A stretch of 64,000 nt of DNA. It comes from Candidatus Humimonas hydrogenitrophica (GTDB lineage: Bacteria > Gemmatimonadota > Gemmatimonadetes > Palauibacterales > Palauibacteraceae). Positions within the stretch are counted from its first letter, which is position 1. Every line of letters starts with the position of its first letter. The stretch is from assembly GCA_947581615.1 (NCBI GenBank), contig CANPVD010000097.1:1-64000 (forward strand). The letters run 5' to 3'. The notes beneath the pieces were generated by a model. That model saw only the letters and a list, made by a program, of their open reading frames with translations, searched no databases and had not been told where the DNA came from. The position numbers were made by a program, and so were the translations under genes. This document shows, in pieces, positions 17,483 through 26,793 of the stretch.

Positions 17483-20400
17483 TCGCCGACCTCGCGCACG
17501 GCGCCCGGCACCAGGAAGACGAGGCGCGCCTCTAGGGCGGCCGCGTCGAGGCCGTACATCGCCGCGACCGCCTCGCGGTAGGCCTCGATCTGGGGGCGAT
17601 AGAAGTCGGTCCGGGCGGCGAGCGCCGTCTCGTCCCCCTCGGCCAGCTCGTCCGTCTTGAAGTCGAGGACCTCCGCGGCCACCACCGCGCCGGCACCCGG
17701 ACCGCCCGAACTCCCCGACCCGGACCGCACGAGCACCAGGCGGTCGATGACGCCCGACATCACCTCGCCGTCCAGACGGCACGCGAAGGGACGCTCGCGG
17801 TGGAGCTCCGGCGTGCCCTGTCCCCCGGCCACCTCTCGGGCCCGCGCCCGGGCTGCGTTCCGTGACAGGGCGCCTCGCACCTCCGGCCGCTCCATCCACG
17901 ATCGGAAGCGGGCCGCAAGGCGGTCCACCTCGGCCGTGGGCATGTCGGCGGCCACGTCGCGCACCAGCTCGCGGAGAGCCCCGTCTCCCGGAATCCCGTC
18001 CTCGATCCACTCGATCGCCTCGCACCAGCGGTGGACGACGGTTCCCGCCACCCGGGCCGCCGACGTGTCGAGCCGGAGCAGGCGCTCGAGGTCGATCTCG
18101 CTCCCGCTCTCCAGCTCGGACGGCGACCGCCGCGCCAGGATCCGCGTGCGTGGCGCGGCCGCGTCGACCCGCACCCGCGGCTCGGCGGACGGCCGGGCCT
18201 CCGGGCGCTCCGACATGCCGTCCACGGTGCGGAACCAGTCCGCATCGCCCCGCTCGTACAGGATCTCCCCTTCCGGCGTGGGCGCCCCGTCGGCGCCCAC
18301 GACCGCCCGGACGATGCGGGCAAAGGTCATCGCCGTGCTGCGCCGCGGCCCCTCGTCGGCCGCCACCAGGAGGTGCAGCTCGAATCGCGCCCGTGTGACG
18401 GCCACGTACAGCCAGCTGAGCTGATCCCGGAGTCGACTGGCCCGACGCTGCCGGTAGGCCTCACGGAGCTCCGGGAACAGCGGGCGCAGGTCGGCCTTCA
18501 CGTAGGGGAACACCCGGCGGATCCGTCCGGAATCGGGGTCCCGCTCGGGCACGGCGGTGTCGGACCCGCGGGGCGCCAGCCCCACGTCGAGCTCGGGAAG
18601 CACGACGACGTCGAACTCCAGGCCCTTGGCCTGGTGTACGGTCATGACGCGAACCGGGGCGGAGAGGGGGTCCTCGACCCGATGGCTCTCCACGTACCGG
18701 ACGAAGTCTGCCGGTCGGAGGGTGGCCCTGCTCTCCCAACGGAAGCCCAGCTCCACGAGCTGCTCGAGTCGCCGGAGCTCGTTCTCCTCCACCGACCCCG
18801 CCAGCCGCTCCGTCCACTCCGAGAGCGTAGCGCCGTACCCGTCCCGGAGGAGCCGGGCACGGATCCGCGCGGCCAGCCGCCGGGCGCCGAACGCGTCGCG
18901 AAAGTCCCGGTATCCGACCACTTCCCCCAGAGGCCCCGCCGCCACGTGGTAGCGGGCGATCGTGTCGCCGGGGTGGTCGGCCAGCCTGAGCAGGGACAGG
19001 AGGGCACTCACCGGCGCGGCATCGTCCACCGGCGTCCCGCCTTCCTCGCTGGCCAGCACGCCCTTCCGACGGAGCTCGTGGATGAGACGGGCCACGGTCT
19101 TGTTCTGGCTGACCAGGACGCCGATCTCGGCGCCGGGGATCGTGGCGTGCAGGCCCGCCACCCGCTCCGCCGCCCGGGCCATGAGGCGAGGCCGGTCGGT
19201 GCCTCGTCCGGGATCGTCGGGGCCGACCTCCACGATCACGTGACCCGGACTCTCCCGCCGCGAGGGCGCCGCCTCGTGCTCCTCGAAGGTGGCACCCCAC
19301 TTCGCAGCCACCTCGGAGCCCCCTTCCAGCTCCGCCAGGACGGGGTTGGCGGCAAGGTCGTCGAACAGCTCGTTCACGAAGCCCAGCACCACGGGGCTCG
19401 AGCGCCAGCTCCGGTGGAGGTCCCGCGTCGGCAGGCCGTAACGGCGCTCTACGCGGTCGACCAGGTCCGGGTCCGCGTTTCGCCAGCCGTAGATCGACTG
19501 CTTGGGGTCGGCCACGACCACCAGCGAGCCTTCGGGGGCGATCTCGTCGGCCACGGGCTCCAGCGCGGCCCACTGGGCCAGCGACGTGTCCTGGAACTCG
19601 TCCAGCAGGAGGTGCTCCGAGCGGCGATCGAGCCTGTGGTGCACATCGGGCCGGGCCCCGATGGGGCTCGAGCCGCCCAGCAGGAAGGCCACGTCCGCGA
19701 AGCGGTAGGCCCCCGTCCGGCGCTGGAGCGCCGACAGCGCCGCGTCGTACCGCCCCGCGATCTCGCCCATGGCGCGGGCCTGCCGATCGTACAGCGAGCC
19801 GAGCGCGGCCCGCGAGAGCTCTCGGGCCGCCTCCAGCAGGACCGGGAGCCCGGGCGGAAACGGCTTGCCGTAGTACTCCGACTCTCCCCCCAGCCACTTC
19901 GCGCCGAAGCCCTTCGTCCACAGCCCTTCCCATGCCCCATCGCGAATGGCCGCGACGGCGGCGGCGAGGGCCGAGCTCCAACCCGCGTGCTCGGAGCCGT
20001 TCTTGTTGCGAGGCGGCCGGACCTCCGCCAGCCGCGCGGCCAGGGCCGCCCGCTCCGCTACCGGGTCCCCGCCCTTCGCCGGGGTCGAGAAGGGCGACCA
20101 GGGAGAGGTCGCGGCGGGATCGAGCTCGCGGAGCACCTCCTGGAGATCGTCCACGTCCTCGGCGAGGCGATCGTGGACCCGGCGGCCGTGCTCCCCGCGG
20201 CCGATCATCCGCAGCAGCTCCACGAGCCGTCCGACGTCGCCGTCGTCCAGGAGCGCCTGGATGGCCTCCGATCGAGTCTCCTCCTGGTCGGCCGTCTCGG
20301 AGATCTCCCAGGTCAGCGGCAGTCCGAGCTCCGGTCCGAAACTCCGGGCCAGGCGCATGAAGAAGGCGTCCAGCGTGCCCACGTCGAGCCGGTGGAGCTC

Positions 20401-20712
20401 GCGCACCAGACTCTTCAGCAGGTCACCCGCCCTGGCCGCGTCCATGGGGGCGGGTGGGGCGTCGTCCTCCGGAAGGGAGATGTGTCCGGCCAGGGCGGCC
20501 GCCTCGGTCGGTTCGAGAGCCGCGTCGGCCAGCCGCAGGAGAACGCGGTCGAGAATCTCCCCGGCGGCCTTGCGCGTGAAGGTGGATGCCAGGACTCGCT
20601 CCGGCTCCACTCCACCCGCCAGGAGGCCCAGGATCCGGTTGGAGACCTGGAAGGTCTTCCCCGTCCCCGCCGACGCGCGAATCAGCTCGTGCGGCCACCC
20701 CCGTCGACTCAC
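17479..20712 (-). CDS. AddA-like UvrD-family helicase/exonuclease
   Basis: 1077 residues. Walker A is ASAGTGKTF (Lys19), Walker B/helicase motif II is LLLDEFQDTS, motif III is VADPKQSIYGWRNAD, and motif V is VMTVHQAKGLEFDVVVLPE. A C-terminal RecB-type nuclease domain carries LDFKTDE and YRPQIEAYREAV near the end. The architecture is that of AddA/RecB proteins, which unwind and degrade DNA ends to start recombinational repair. GTG 20712 overlaps the upstream AddB-like stop by four bases. All core helicase and nuclease residues appear present. Confidence 0.92.
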   Translation of the reverse strand: MSRRGWPHELIRASAGTGKTFQVSNRILGLLAGGVEPERVLASTFTRKAAGEILDRVLLRLADAALEPTEAAALAGHISLPEDDAPPAPMDAARAGDLLKSLVRELHRLDVGTLDAFFMRLARSFGPELGLPLTWEISETADQEETRSEAIQALLDDGDVGRLVELLRMIGRGEHGRRVHDRLAEDVDDLQEVLRELDPAATSPWSPFSTPAKGGDPVAERAALAARLAEVRPPRNKNGSEHAGWSSALAAAVAAIRDGAWEGLWTKGFGAKWLGGESEYYGKPFPPGLPVLLEAARELSRAALGSLYDRQARAMGEIAGRYDAALSALQRRTGAYRFADVAFLLGGSSPIGARPDVHHRLDRRSEHLLLDEFQDTSLAQWAALEPVADEIAPEGSLVVVADPKQSIYGWRNADPDLVDRVERRYGLPTRDLHRSWRSSPVVLGFVNELFDDLAANPVLAELEGGSEVAAKWGATFEEHEAAPSRRESPGHVIVEVGPDDPGRGTDRPRLMARAAERVAGLHATIPGAEIGVLVSQNKTVARLIHELRRKGVLASEEGGTPVDDAAPVSALLSLLRLADHPGDTIARYHVAAGPLGEVVGYRDFRDAFGARRLAARIRARLLRDGYGATLSEWTERLAGSVEENELRRLEQLVELGFRWESRATLRPADFVRYVESHRVEDPLSAPVRVMTVHQAKGLEFDVVVLPELDVGLAPRGSDTAVPERDPDSGRIRRVFPYVKADLRPLFPELREAYRQRRASRLRDQLSWLYVAVTRARFELHLLVAADEGPRRSTAMTFARIVRAVVGADGAPTPEGEILYERGDADWFRTVDGMSERPEARPSAEPRVRVDAAAPRTRILARRSPSELESGSEIDLERLLRLDTSAARVAGTVVHRWCEAIEWIEDGIPGDGALRELVRDVAADMPTAEVDRLAARFRSWMERPEVRGALSRNAARARAREVAGGQGTPELHRERPFACRLDGEVMSGVIDRLVLVRSGSGSSGGPGAGAVVAAEVLDFKTDELAEGDETALAARTDFYRPQIEAYREAVAAMYGLDAAALEARLVFLVPGAVREVGE

Positions 20713-23537
20713 GCGTCCTCCCCCTCGTCGCCCTCGTCCGCGGCGCGCAGACGGCCCCGTCCGAGGAGGGCGGCGAAGAGGCTGCGGCGGTCGACCGGTT
20801 CGTCCTCGGTGAAGGCGAACGTTCCCGCACGGAGGAGGCGCACGCACGCACGCGCGGCCTCGTCCGCCGATGCCAGCTCGTCCTCCGTCCACGATGCCAT
20901 GGAGGCCTCCGTTCCCTCCCGGGAGACGTTCACGTACCCGAGGCGGACCGTCGTGCCGGTCGCGGCGAGCGCCGCGGGGACCTCTCCGGCCGCCACCATG
21001 GCGGGCAGCAGGTGCCGGTACAGGGGTAGCTGGAGATCCACCCACCGCCGGCTCGCTCCCCGTCCGCTGCGGTGCGTCGCGTCCGGGCTCGATGGGACGG
21101 CCGAGGTCTTGTAGTCCAGGATCGCCCACTCCCCGCTCCGCACGTTCCGGTCGATCCGGTCGATGCGGCCCGTGATGGGAAGGGGCTCTCCATCCACCAC
21201 GAGGGGCGCGCCGGTACCGGGCGTCGACACCTCCACCGCGGCGGTCTCCCAACCGGCGCGGACCCGCTCCACGTGCCAGGCGCCGAACGTCCGCAGTCGA
21301 AGCCGGAGCTGCTCGACCTGGAGCCGTACGGCCGGGAGCGCGGTCGCCCCGAAGCGATCGCCGCTGACCCGGTCCAGGACCTCGTCGAGCGCAGAGCGGA
21401 CGAGGTCCGGGTCCTCCGAACGCGCCGCCTCCGACGCTCCGAACGAGTGGAGTACATCGTGGGCCAGCGTGCCGAAGCCCAGCCCATCCAGCTCCCGGGA
21501 CCGATCCTCGAGCTCCTCGAGCTCGAGGAGTCGGGCGAGGGCGAACTGGTAGGGTCGCACCAGCAACAGCCGGAAGTCCGTGACGCGCAGGTGATCGCGG
21601 GGCGCCGCCCGGATCGTCGGCTCCGGTGGGGCCCGGAACGCGCTCCTGGGCGCGGCTTCCACCCCCGGACGTGGCAGACGGGCGGCCGGCCCCGGAGGCT
21701 CTCCGAACAGGCGGCGGACCCGGCGCGCCAGGGTGGCTCCGGAGGTAGCGAGCAGGAGGCGGCTCGGCCGCACGGGATCGCCTTCGGCCGTCGACCTCCC
21801 GACCACGAAGTGAACCTCGTCCCGCGAAGCCAGCATCGCCGAGAGCAGGTAGACGTCCCGCGCGTAGCGACGGGCGTTGTCCACCAGGCCCAGTCGGCTC
21901 CGCAGGGCGTCGGGCAGGAACAGGTCCGCGTTCACGGAGCCCGGGACGTGGCTCTCGTCCAGGCCCGTGAGGACGAGCGCCGGCGCGTCGTCCAGGTGGA
22001 GCTCGAGCCAGCCCAGGAGCTCGACGGCCGATCGGTCCGGCATCGGCGGCACCGAGGCCCGCTCGACCTCCGACAGGAGGAGGCGCATGGCCGCCGGCGC
22101 GTCGCACGGCACGTCGAGGTCCGCGTGCACCCTGGCCCACCCGGCCGCCGCGTCCCGCAGAATCTCGCACGCTTCGACCAGGCGTCGATCCCCGGGTCGC
22201 GACCGGTCCAGAACCCGTCCGTCGTAGACCCGGGCGAGGAGGGCCAGGATCGCGGGCATCCACTCCGACACCGTCCGCCGGCCCCGCAGGCGCCCGAGCC
22301 CGAGCAGGGAGTCGAGGTCGTCCGGGATCCGACCCTGGCCCTCCGCCGCCGGGCGCCCACCCCGTCGGCCCGCATCCACTCTCGCTGGCAGGTGGACCCG
22401 GTAGTGGCGATCGGCGCGCTCCAGCAGGTCGGGGACCCCGAGCCGTCGGGCGACGTCAGGGTGCCGGAGGAGGCCGGCGAACGCGGGATATCGGTGGTCG
22501 CCGAGGTAGGCGGCCGCGGCGGCCAGGAGACGGTAGGGGTCGGTGCGCTCGATCGGTGTGCCGGCCGCATTGCGGTGAGGGATCCCGAACATCCGCAGCC
22601 GCTGCTCCAGGTAGGGCACGAGCTCCGGGTCCGGAACGCCGAGCGTGACCTGGTCCGGGCCCAACCGTTCCCCCGGACCGGACAGGCGGCGCACGACCTC
22701 GTCGGCCTGGGCCGGTGGGCGACCCACGACGGAGATCCCCTCGTCGGGAATGTCGATCTCCCGTCGGCCCCAGACCTCCGGCAACACACAGCCCAGCTCG
22801 TCGAACGCTTCCCCACGGTCGGGCGGGGCGTGCACGATGGCCGTGACGCGGGCCCCGGTCTCATCGAGGCGGCGCAGCAGGTCCCGCAGGACCGCCGGCA
22901 TCTCGACCACGCCGACCAGCACGATCTCCCGTTCGGATTCGACCGGACCCCGCTCCACCGCGAGCCAGCGCGCGGCGTCCCGGTCCACCCGGTCCAGCGC
23001 CGCGAGCTGCCGGTGATAGGACCGCTGGGCGTCGGCGAGCACCTCCCACCGGGAGCTGTCGTCGAAGCCGGGGCCGCGGCGGCACGCCCGCGCCACGTCC
23101 TCGAAGGTCACGCCCTCGGCCGCCGTCACCTCGTGCAGGTCCTGAACGACCGCGGCCAGGTCCATCCAGCCGGCGACGTCAGCCGGCTCCGGCGGGGCCG
23201 GGAACACGCGCGCACGTCGCTCGGGGGCCAGGGACCGAAGCACCGCCGCCCAGGCACTCCGGGCCAGCAGCCGCCCGGCCAGGAGTTGGTCGGAATCGTA
23301 CAGCCACTCCGGGAGCTGGCCCGTGGTGCGCGTGTCGGGGGGCGTGAGCACCAGGCCGCGCGCCGCCCCCTCCTCGATGAGGAGCTCCGTCAGACGCCGT
23401 CCCGCCCGGGCCGCCGGCAGCGCCACGAGCACGCCGCCCAGGGCCAGCGCCCCGTCCTCCGCGAAGCGCTCGGCCAGGAAACGGGCGACGGCCGGGAGCG
23501 CGGGCCGATCCCACGTGAGAAACACCCGCTCGATCAT
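20709..23537 (-). CDS. AddB-like protein with PD-(D/E)XK nuclease domain
   Basis: 942 residues starting at ATG 23537. The N-terminal helicase-like region lacks a Walker A motif (LVALPAARAGRRL where GKT would be), as expected of the structural AddB/RexB partner. LVLTGLDESHVPGS is an AddB-like segment. The C-terminal nuclease (about 790-840) shows GRIDRID, WAILDYKTS and QLPLYRHLL. The four cysteines that bind the iron-sulfur cluster in Bacillus AddB are not recognisable. Together with the next gene it should form a two-subunit, dual-nuclease end-resection complex. Confidence 0.85.
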   Translation of the reverse strand: MIERVFLTWDRPALPAVARFLAERFAEDGALALGGVLVALPAARAGRRLTELLIEEGAARGLVLTPPDTRTTGQLPEWLYDSDQLLAGRLLARSAWAAVLRSLAPERRARVFPAPPEPADVAGWMDLAAVVQDLHEVTAAEGVTFEDVARACRRGPGFDDSSRWEVLADAQRSYHRQLAALDRVDRDAARWLAVERGPVESEREIVLVGVVEMPAVLRDLLRRLDETGARVTAIVHAPPDRGEAFDELGCVLPEVWGRREIDIPDEGISVVGRPPAQADEVVRRLSGPGERLGPDQVTLGVPDPELVPYLEQRLRMFGIPHRNAAGTPIERTDPYRLLAAAAAYLGDHRYPAFAGLLRHPDVARRLGVPDLLERADRHYRVHLPARVDAGRRGGRPAAEGQGRIPDDLDSLLGLGRLRGRRTVSEWMPAILALLARVYDGRVLDRSRPGDRRLVEACEILRDAAAGWARVHADLDVPCDAPAAMRLLLSEVERASVPPMPDRSAVELLGWLELHLDDAPALVLTGLDESHVPGSVNADLFLPDALRSRLGLVDNARRYARDVYLLSAMLASRDEVHFVVGRSTAEGDPVRPSRLLLATSGATLARRVRRLFGEPPGPAARLPRPGVEAAPRSAFRAPPEPTIRAAPRDHLRVTDFRLLLVRPYQFALARLLELEELEDRSRELDGLGFGTLAHDVLHSFGASEAARSEDPDLVRSALDEVLDRVSGDRFGATALPAVRLQVEQLRLRLRTFGAWHVERVRAGWETAAVEVSTPGTGAPLVVDGEPLPITGRIDRIDRNVRSGEWAILDYKTSAVPSSPDATHRSGRGASRRWVDLQLPLYRHLLPAMVAAGEVPAALAATGTTVRLGYVNVSREGTEASMASWTEDELASADEAARACVRLLRAGTFAFTEDEPVDRRSLFAALLGRGRLRAADEGDEGEDA

Positions 23538-23759
23538 CGTGTCGGCGCCCCCCGACGGCAGCTCGGGAGACGGTCGGCTTCTCCTGTGCTCACGTCGACA
23601 CGGGGCATGGCTCTCGGTGCGGAGGGTGGGTGCCGGCTCGGCGACCGCGCCGCCATCGACGCGCCCCCACCCGGCTTCATCGCCCCCATCCTACGGAACA
23701 CATCGTGCGCCCGCACCCCGTTGAACCCGCACGGTGCTCCGATAGAGTTGCACGTGAGC

Positions 23760-23785
23760 GTACAATAGTAGGTACGTTGTACTAT
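23760..23785. promoter_or_regulatory. overlapping inverted repeats upstream of the aldehyde dehydrogenase
   Basis: Within 26 bases two nested dyads occur: GTACAA (23760-23765) with TTGTAC (23776-23781), and ATAGTA (23765-23770) with TACTAT (23780-23785). The AT-rich patch sits 40 bases before the ATG in a divergent intergenic region and contains TACAAT, a plausible -10 box. This is the layout of a repressor operator overlapping a promoter. Confidence 0.4.
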
Positions 23786-23824
23786 TTCGTGCGGGGCTTT
23801 CCGACGGACACGGAGAGGACGAGC

Positions 23825-25210
23825 ATGGCCTTCGAGAGCATCAACCCGGCTACCGGCGAGCGGCTGCAGCGCTTCGACCCGACGCCCCCCACGGACGTGG
23901 AGGCGAGACTGGAGCGCGGGGTGGAGGCGTACCGCGCCGGGAGGGCCGCCGACGCCGCCGACCGCTCCGCCGCGTTCGAGGACCGCGCCGAGAAACTCGT
24001 GCGCGCGGCCGAGATCCTCGAGCGGGGCGCCGAGGCCTTCGGCCGCATCATGACGCTGGAGATGGGCAAGCCGATCGCCCAGGCGGTCGCGGAGGCGAAG
24101 AAGTGCGGCCTGGCCTGCCGCCACTACGCCGAGCGCGGGGCGGCCTTCCTGGCCGACGAGCCGGTGGACACGGACGCCCCGTCCAGCTTCCTCCGCTACG
24201 AACCGCTCGGCCCCGTGCTCGCGATCATGCCGTGGAACTTTCCCTTCTGGCAGGTCATCCGCTTCGCCGCTCCCGCGGTCATGGCGGGCAACGTGGGGCT
24301 CCTCAAGCACGCGCCCAACGTCCCGCAGTGCGCGGTGGCGCTCGAGGGCATCTTCCGCAGGGCCGGGTTCCGGGAGGGGACGCTCCAGAACCTGTTCCTG
24401 GAAACGGACCGGGTGGTCAGCCTCATGGGCGACCCGCGGGTTCGCGCGGTGACGCTCACGGGCAGCGTGTCGGCGGGGCGGGCGGTGGCCTCCGGGGCGG
24501 GCGCCCACGTCAAGAAGACGGTGCTGGAGCTGGGCGGGAGCGATCCCTTCATCGTCATGCCCAGCGCCGACCTCGACCGGGCGCTCGAGATGGCCGTGCG
24601 TGCCCGTCTCCAGAACAACGGAGAGTCCTGCATCGCGGCCAAGCGCTTCATCGTGGCCGAAGAGATCGCCGACGCCTTCCGGGACGGCCTCGTGGAGCGG
24701 TTCGAGGCGCTCACCCTGGGCGATCCCCTGGACGAGGCCACGGACGTGGGCCCCGTGGCCCGCGAGGACCTCCGGGATCACCTGGCCGACCAGGTCCGGC
24801 GCACCGTGGAGGCGGGAGCGGAGATCCTCATCGGCGGCGAGATCCCGGAGCGCACCGGGTGGTTCTACGAGCCTACGGTCCTGGACCGGATCCCGGAGGC
24901 CTCCCCGGCGCGGGACGAGGAGCTGTTCGGGCCGGTGGCCAGCCTGTTCCGGGCGCGGGGTGCGGAAGAGGCGCTCCGACTGGCCAACGACACCACGTTC
25001 GGCCTCGGGGCCTCGGCGTGGACGAACGACGAACGAGAGCGCAGGTTGTTCGTCGAGGGACTCGAGGCGGGTAACGTCGCCATCAACGGAATGGTGGCCT
25101 CCGACCCGCGCATGCCCTTCGGAGGCGTCAAGGACTCGGGCTACGGCCGCGAGCTCGGTCGCGAGGGCATCCGCGAGTTCGTCAACGTCAAGAGCGTGAA
25201 GGTCCACTAG
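23825..25210 (+). CDS. Sad/YneI-type succinate-semialdehyde dehydrogenase
   Basis: 461 residues of the NAD(P)-dependent aldehyde dehydrogenase family. The motif [11 protein letters not shown] holds the general base Glu235 and [11 protein letters not shown] the nucleophile Cys269; cofactor binding uses [12 protein letters not shown] and LTGSVSAG. The segment [12 protein letters not shown] and the overall length match E. coli Sad (YneI), which oxidises succinate semialdehyde to succinate. Substrate is inferred by similarity. ATG 23825 was chosen because family alignment begins at [10 protein letters not shown]; the ribosome site GGACGAG is modest. Confidence 0.88.
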   Translation: MAFESINPATGERLQRFDPTPPTDVEARLERGVEAYRAGRAADAADRSAAFEDRAEKLVRAAEILERGAEAFGRIMTLEMGKPIAQAVAEAKKCGLACRHYAERGAAFLADEPVDTDAPSSFLRYEPLGPVLAIMPWNFPFWQVIRFAAPAVMAGNVGLLKHAPNVPQCAVALEGIFRRAGFREGTLQNLFLETDRVVSLMGDPRVRAVTLTGSVSAGRAVASGAGAHVKKTVLELGGSDPFIVMPSADLDRALEMAVRARLQNNGESCIAAKRFIVAEEIADAFRDGLVERFEALTLGDPLDEATDVGPVAREDLRDHLADQVRRTVEAGAEILIGGEIPERTGWFYEPTVLDRIPEASPARDEELFGPVASLFRARGAEEALRLANDTTFGLGASAWTNDERERRLFVEGLEAGNVAINGMVASDPRMPFGGVKDSGYGRELGREGIREFVNVKSVKVH

Positions 25211-25260
25211 AGGCGCGGCCGACCGGAGTCGACCGGCCCGACACGAGGAGCGAGACAGCC

Positions 25261-25863
25261 ATGCAGCGATCCCCTGATCCACGGGCTCCCACGCCCGCAT
25301 CCCTTCGCGTCGCCCTCCCGGTCGCGGTGGCGGCGGTCCTCGTCGCCGCGGCGTGCGGGGGGGGAAGCGGTGGCTCCGAGGGCGGCTCGGCCAGGCCCGC
25401 GGACTCGGCCTTCGGCGACTGCTCCGCCGCCGCCCACTACGACAGCACGGCCATGCAGAGCACGTCCGACGGGCTTCAGTTCCAGGACTTTGGCGCCGGC
25501 AACGGACCGGCGGCCGCCGCGGGCGACAGCCTGGAGGTCCACTACACCGGCTGTCTCACGAACGGCAAGAAGTTCGACAGCAGCCTCGACCGAGGGGTGC
25601 CGTTCCCCTTCGTGCTCGGCACAGGTAGCGTCATCCCGGGCTGGGACGAAGGTCTGAAGGGCATGCGGCCGGGCGGCAAGCGGCGGCTGGTGATCCCGCC
25701 CGACCTGGCCTACGGGCCCCGGGGGGCCGGTGCGGTCATCCCGCCCAACGCGACCCTCATCTTCGACGTCCAGCTGGTGTCCGTGAACGGCGCCACCGGA
25801 CAGGCGGCGGACTCCGCCTCCGCTCCGGGGACGGCGAGCGGAGATACGGGGGCGGGCTCGTGA
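25261..25863 (+). CDS. FKBP-type peptidyl-prolyl isomerase, lipoprotein
   Basis: 200 residues with a lipoprotein signal (VLVAAAC, Cys32), a Gly/Ser linker, then one FKBP domain (about 68-177). Family signatures are [50 protein letters not shown] and an [12 protein letters not shown] end strand. It would catalyse proline isomerisation in the periplasm, anchored to a membrane. GAGGAG precedes ATG 25261. It follows the dehydrogenase by 50 bases and faces the lipoprotein cluster on the other strand. Confidence 0.92.
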   Translation: MQRSPDPRAPTPASLRVALPVAVAAVLVAAACGGGSGGSEGGSARPADSAFGDCSAAAHYDSTAMQSTSDGLQFQDFGAGNGPAAAAGDSLEVHYTGCLTNGKKFDSSLDRGVPFPFVLGTGSVIPGWDEGLKGMRPGGKRRLVIPPDLAYGPRGAGAVIPPNATLIFDVQLVSVNGATGQAADSASAPGTASGDTGAGS

Positions 25864-25881
25864 GAGAGACGCCGCTACCGT

Positions 25882-26277
25882 TCAGCGAATCATGACATAG
25901 GACTGGGATACCGGGCTCAGGACCCGGAGTCGGATCTGGTCCCCGGGCCGGGGGAACAGGTCCTGTGACACGTACTGCCCCCCACCGCCCGCGATCGGGT
26001 TGGCGATGAGCCGGATGGCTCCGTTCCCGATGATCAGGGACTGGGGCACCACGTAGCTGGCGCTGTCCTGGCCGGCCAGGACTCCCAGCGAGTGGGTCAG
26101 CGTCGCGTGGGCCACGTACACGTGCACGGCGGGCACGCCCTGGTTGTAGACCCACACGCTGACGGGCTCCGGCGCACCCGTGGACTGCTTGGACAACGTG
26201 GCGCACGCCCCCGAGGCCAGCGCCAGCACCACGAGCCCGCCCAACCACCGCCGGGCGCGGACCGCCGCGCGCCTCAC
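25882..26277 (-). CDS. lipoprotein of unknown function (paralogue of 26794-27237)
   Basis: 131 residues starting at GTG 26277, which overlaps the OsmC-family stop by four bases. The lipobox is ALASGAC (Cys25). The mature part is an all-beta domain: VWVYNQGVPAVHVYV, ASYVVPQSL, IRLIANPI, and a closing PVSQSYVMIR. Nearly every block has a counterpart in the lipoprotein on the other side of the OsmC gene (LFVRNYNWNTVHVYV, ATYVIPRSI, VRLIADPI, ALSQSVISVR). No known domain is recognised. Translational coupling suggests it works with the OsmC-like protein. Confidence 0.75.
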   Translation of the reverse strand: MRRAAVRARRWLGGLVVLALASGACATLSKQSTGAPEPVSVWVYNQGVPAVHVYVAHATLTHSLGVLAGQDSASYVVPQSLIIGNGAIRLIANPIAGGGGQYVSQDLFPRPGDQIRLRVLSPVSQSYVMIR

Positions 26278-26756
26278 GACCTGCCTCCGGAGCCGCTCTC
26301 TTCATCCTCGATGTCGGCCGTCCAGGACACGACCACCGCGCCGCGCAGGCTCTGCGCCGTCGGGCACCTGGACTGGTGCCGCTCCAGCGCCCGCTCGACC
26401 CGTTCCCGCGTGCCGGCCGGAATGCGCAGCCGGTAGTGGATGCGGATCTCCGTGAGCACGGGCACGCCGTCTCGAACCTCGTTCACGCCCTCGACCTCCG
26501 CGGTGATCGCGTCGGGATCGAGCCGGACCTCGCGCACCTCCAGTGCGCCGTTGAGGGTTCCCAGCATTCACCCACCCGCGGTGGCGACCAGGAAGTCCAC
26601 GGGGAGCGGGAGGTCCTCCGCGTCGATTCCGTAGTGCTCCTTGATCGGGCCGTGCACGCCCATGTCGAATTCGTGCCCCGTCGCCAGCCGAGCGCGGCGA
26701 TGCACTCCCCGCACCTTCCGGACGGTGCACCGCGACACGTAGAAGGGATCGGTCAT
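26274..26756 (-). CDS. OsmC-family protein, probable selenoprotein read through an in-frame TGA
   Basis: Two adjacent frames on the same strand join into one 160-residue OsmC/Ohr-superfamily protein if the TGA at 26568-26570 is read as selenocysteine 63. The context PVDFLVATAGG-U-MLGTLNGALE puts it where OsmC proteins have their conserved first (peroxidatic) cysteine. The second conserved cysteine is Cys131 in RCPTAQSLRG. Upstream are VHGPIKEHYGI and a normal N-terminus; ATG 26756 follows GGGAG. OsmC proteins reduce organic hydroperoxides with a Cys pair. A SECIS-like hairpin follows the TGA. Alternatives are a Cys-to-stop mutation (TGC/TGT to TGA), a base-call error, or two separate polypeptides (the TGA is followed at once by ATG). 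Confidence 0.72.
26528..26556 (-). promoter_or_regulatory. bacterial SECIS-like hairpin in the OsmC-family gene
   Basis: Counting from the base after the TGA, the RNA has CCUC (+12 to +15), AACG bulge, GCGCAC (+20 to +25), loop UGGAG (+26 to +30), GUGCGC (+31 to +36), GAGG (+37 to +40). This gives a perfect 6-bp upper stem and a 4-bp lower stem. Bacterial SECIS elements sit just 3' of the UGA, with an apical loop within about 16-37 nt that has G in its first two positions. This element fits on each count; SelB binding is inferred. Confidence 0.65.
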
Positions 26757-26793
26757 CCTGGTCTCCCGGTTGGAATCCTGGCCGGTCCGCCCG

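Noticed and set aside
18031-23768. Two very long plus-strand frames antisense to the AddAB-like genes
   Set aside because: His/Arg/Val-rich composition with no motifs; they mirror genes with complete helicase and nuclease signatures.
26274-26567. The C-terminal half of the OsmC protein as an independent gene starting at the ATG that follows the TGA
   Set aside because: It would begin in the middle of the conserved catalytic helix and has no ribosome site of its own, so the joined reading is favoured.
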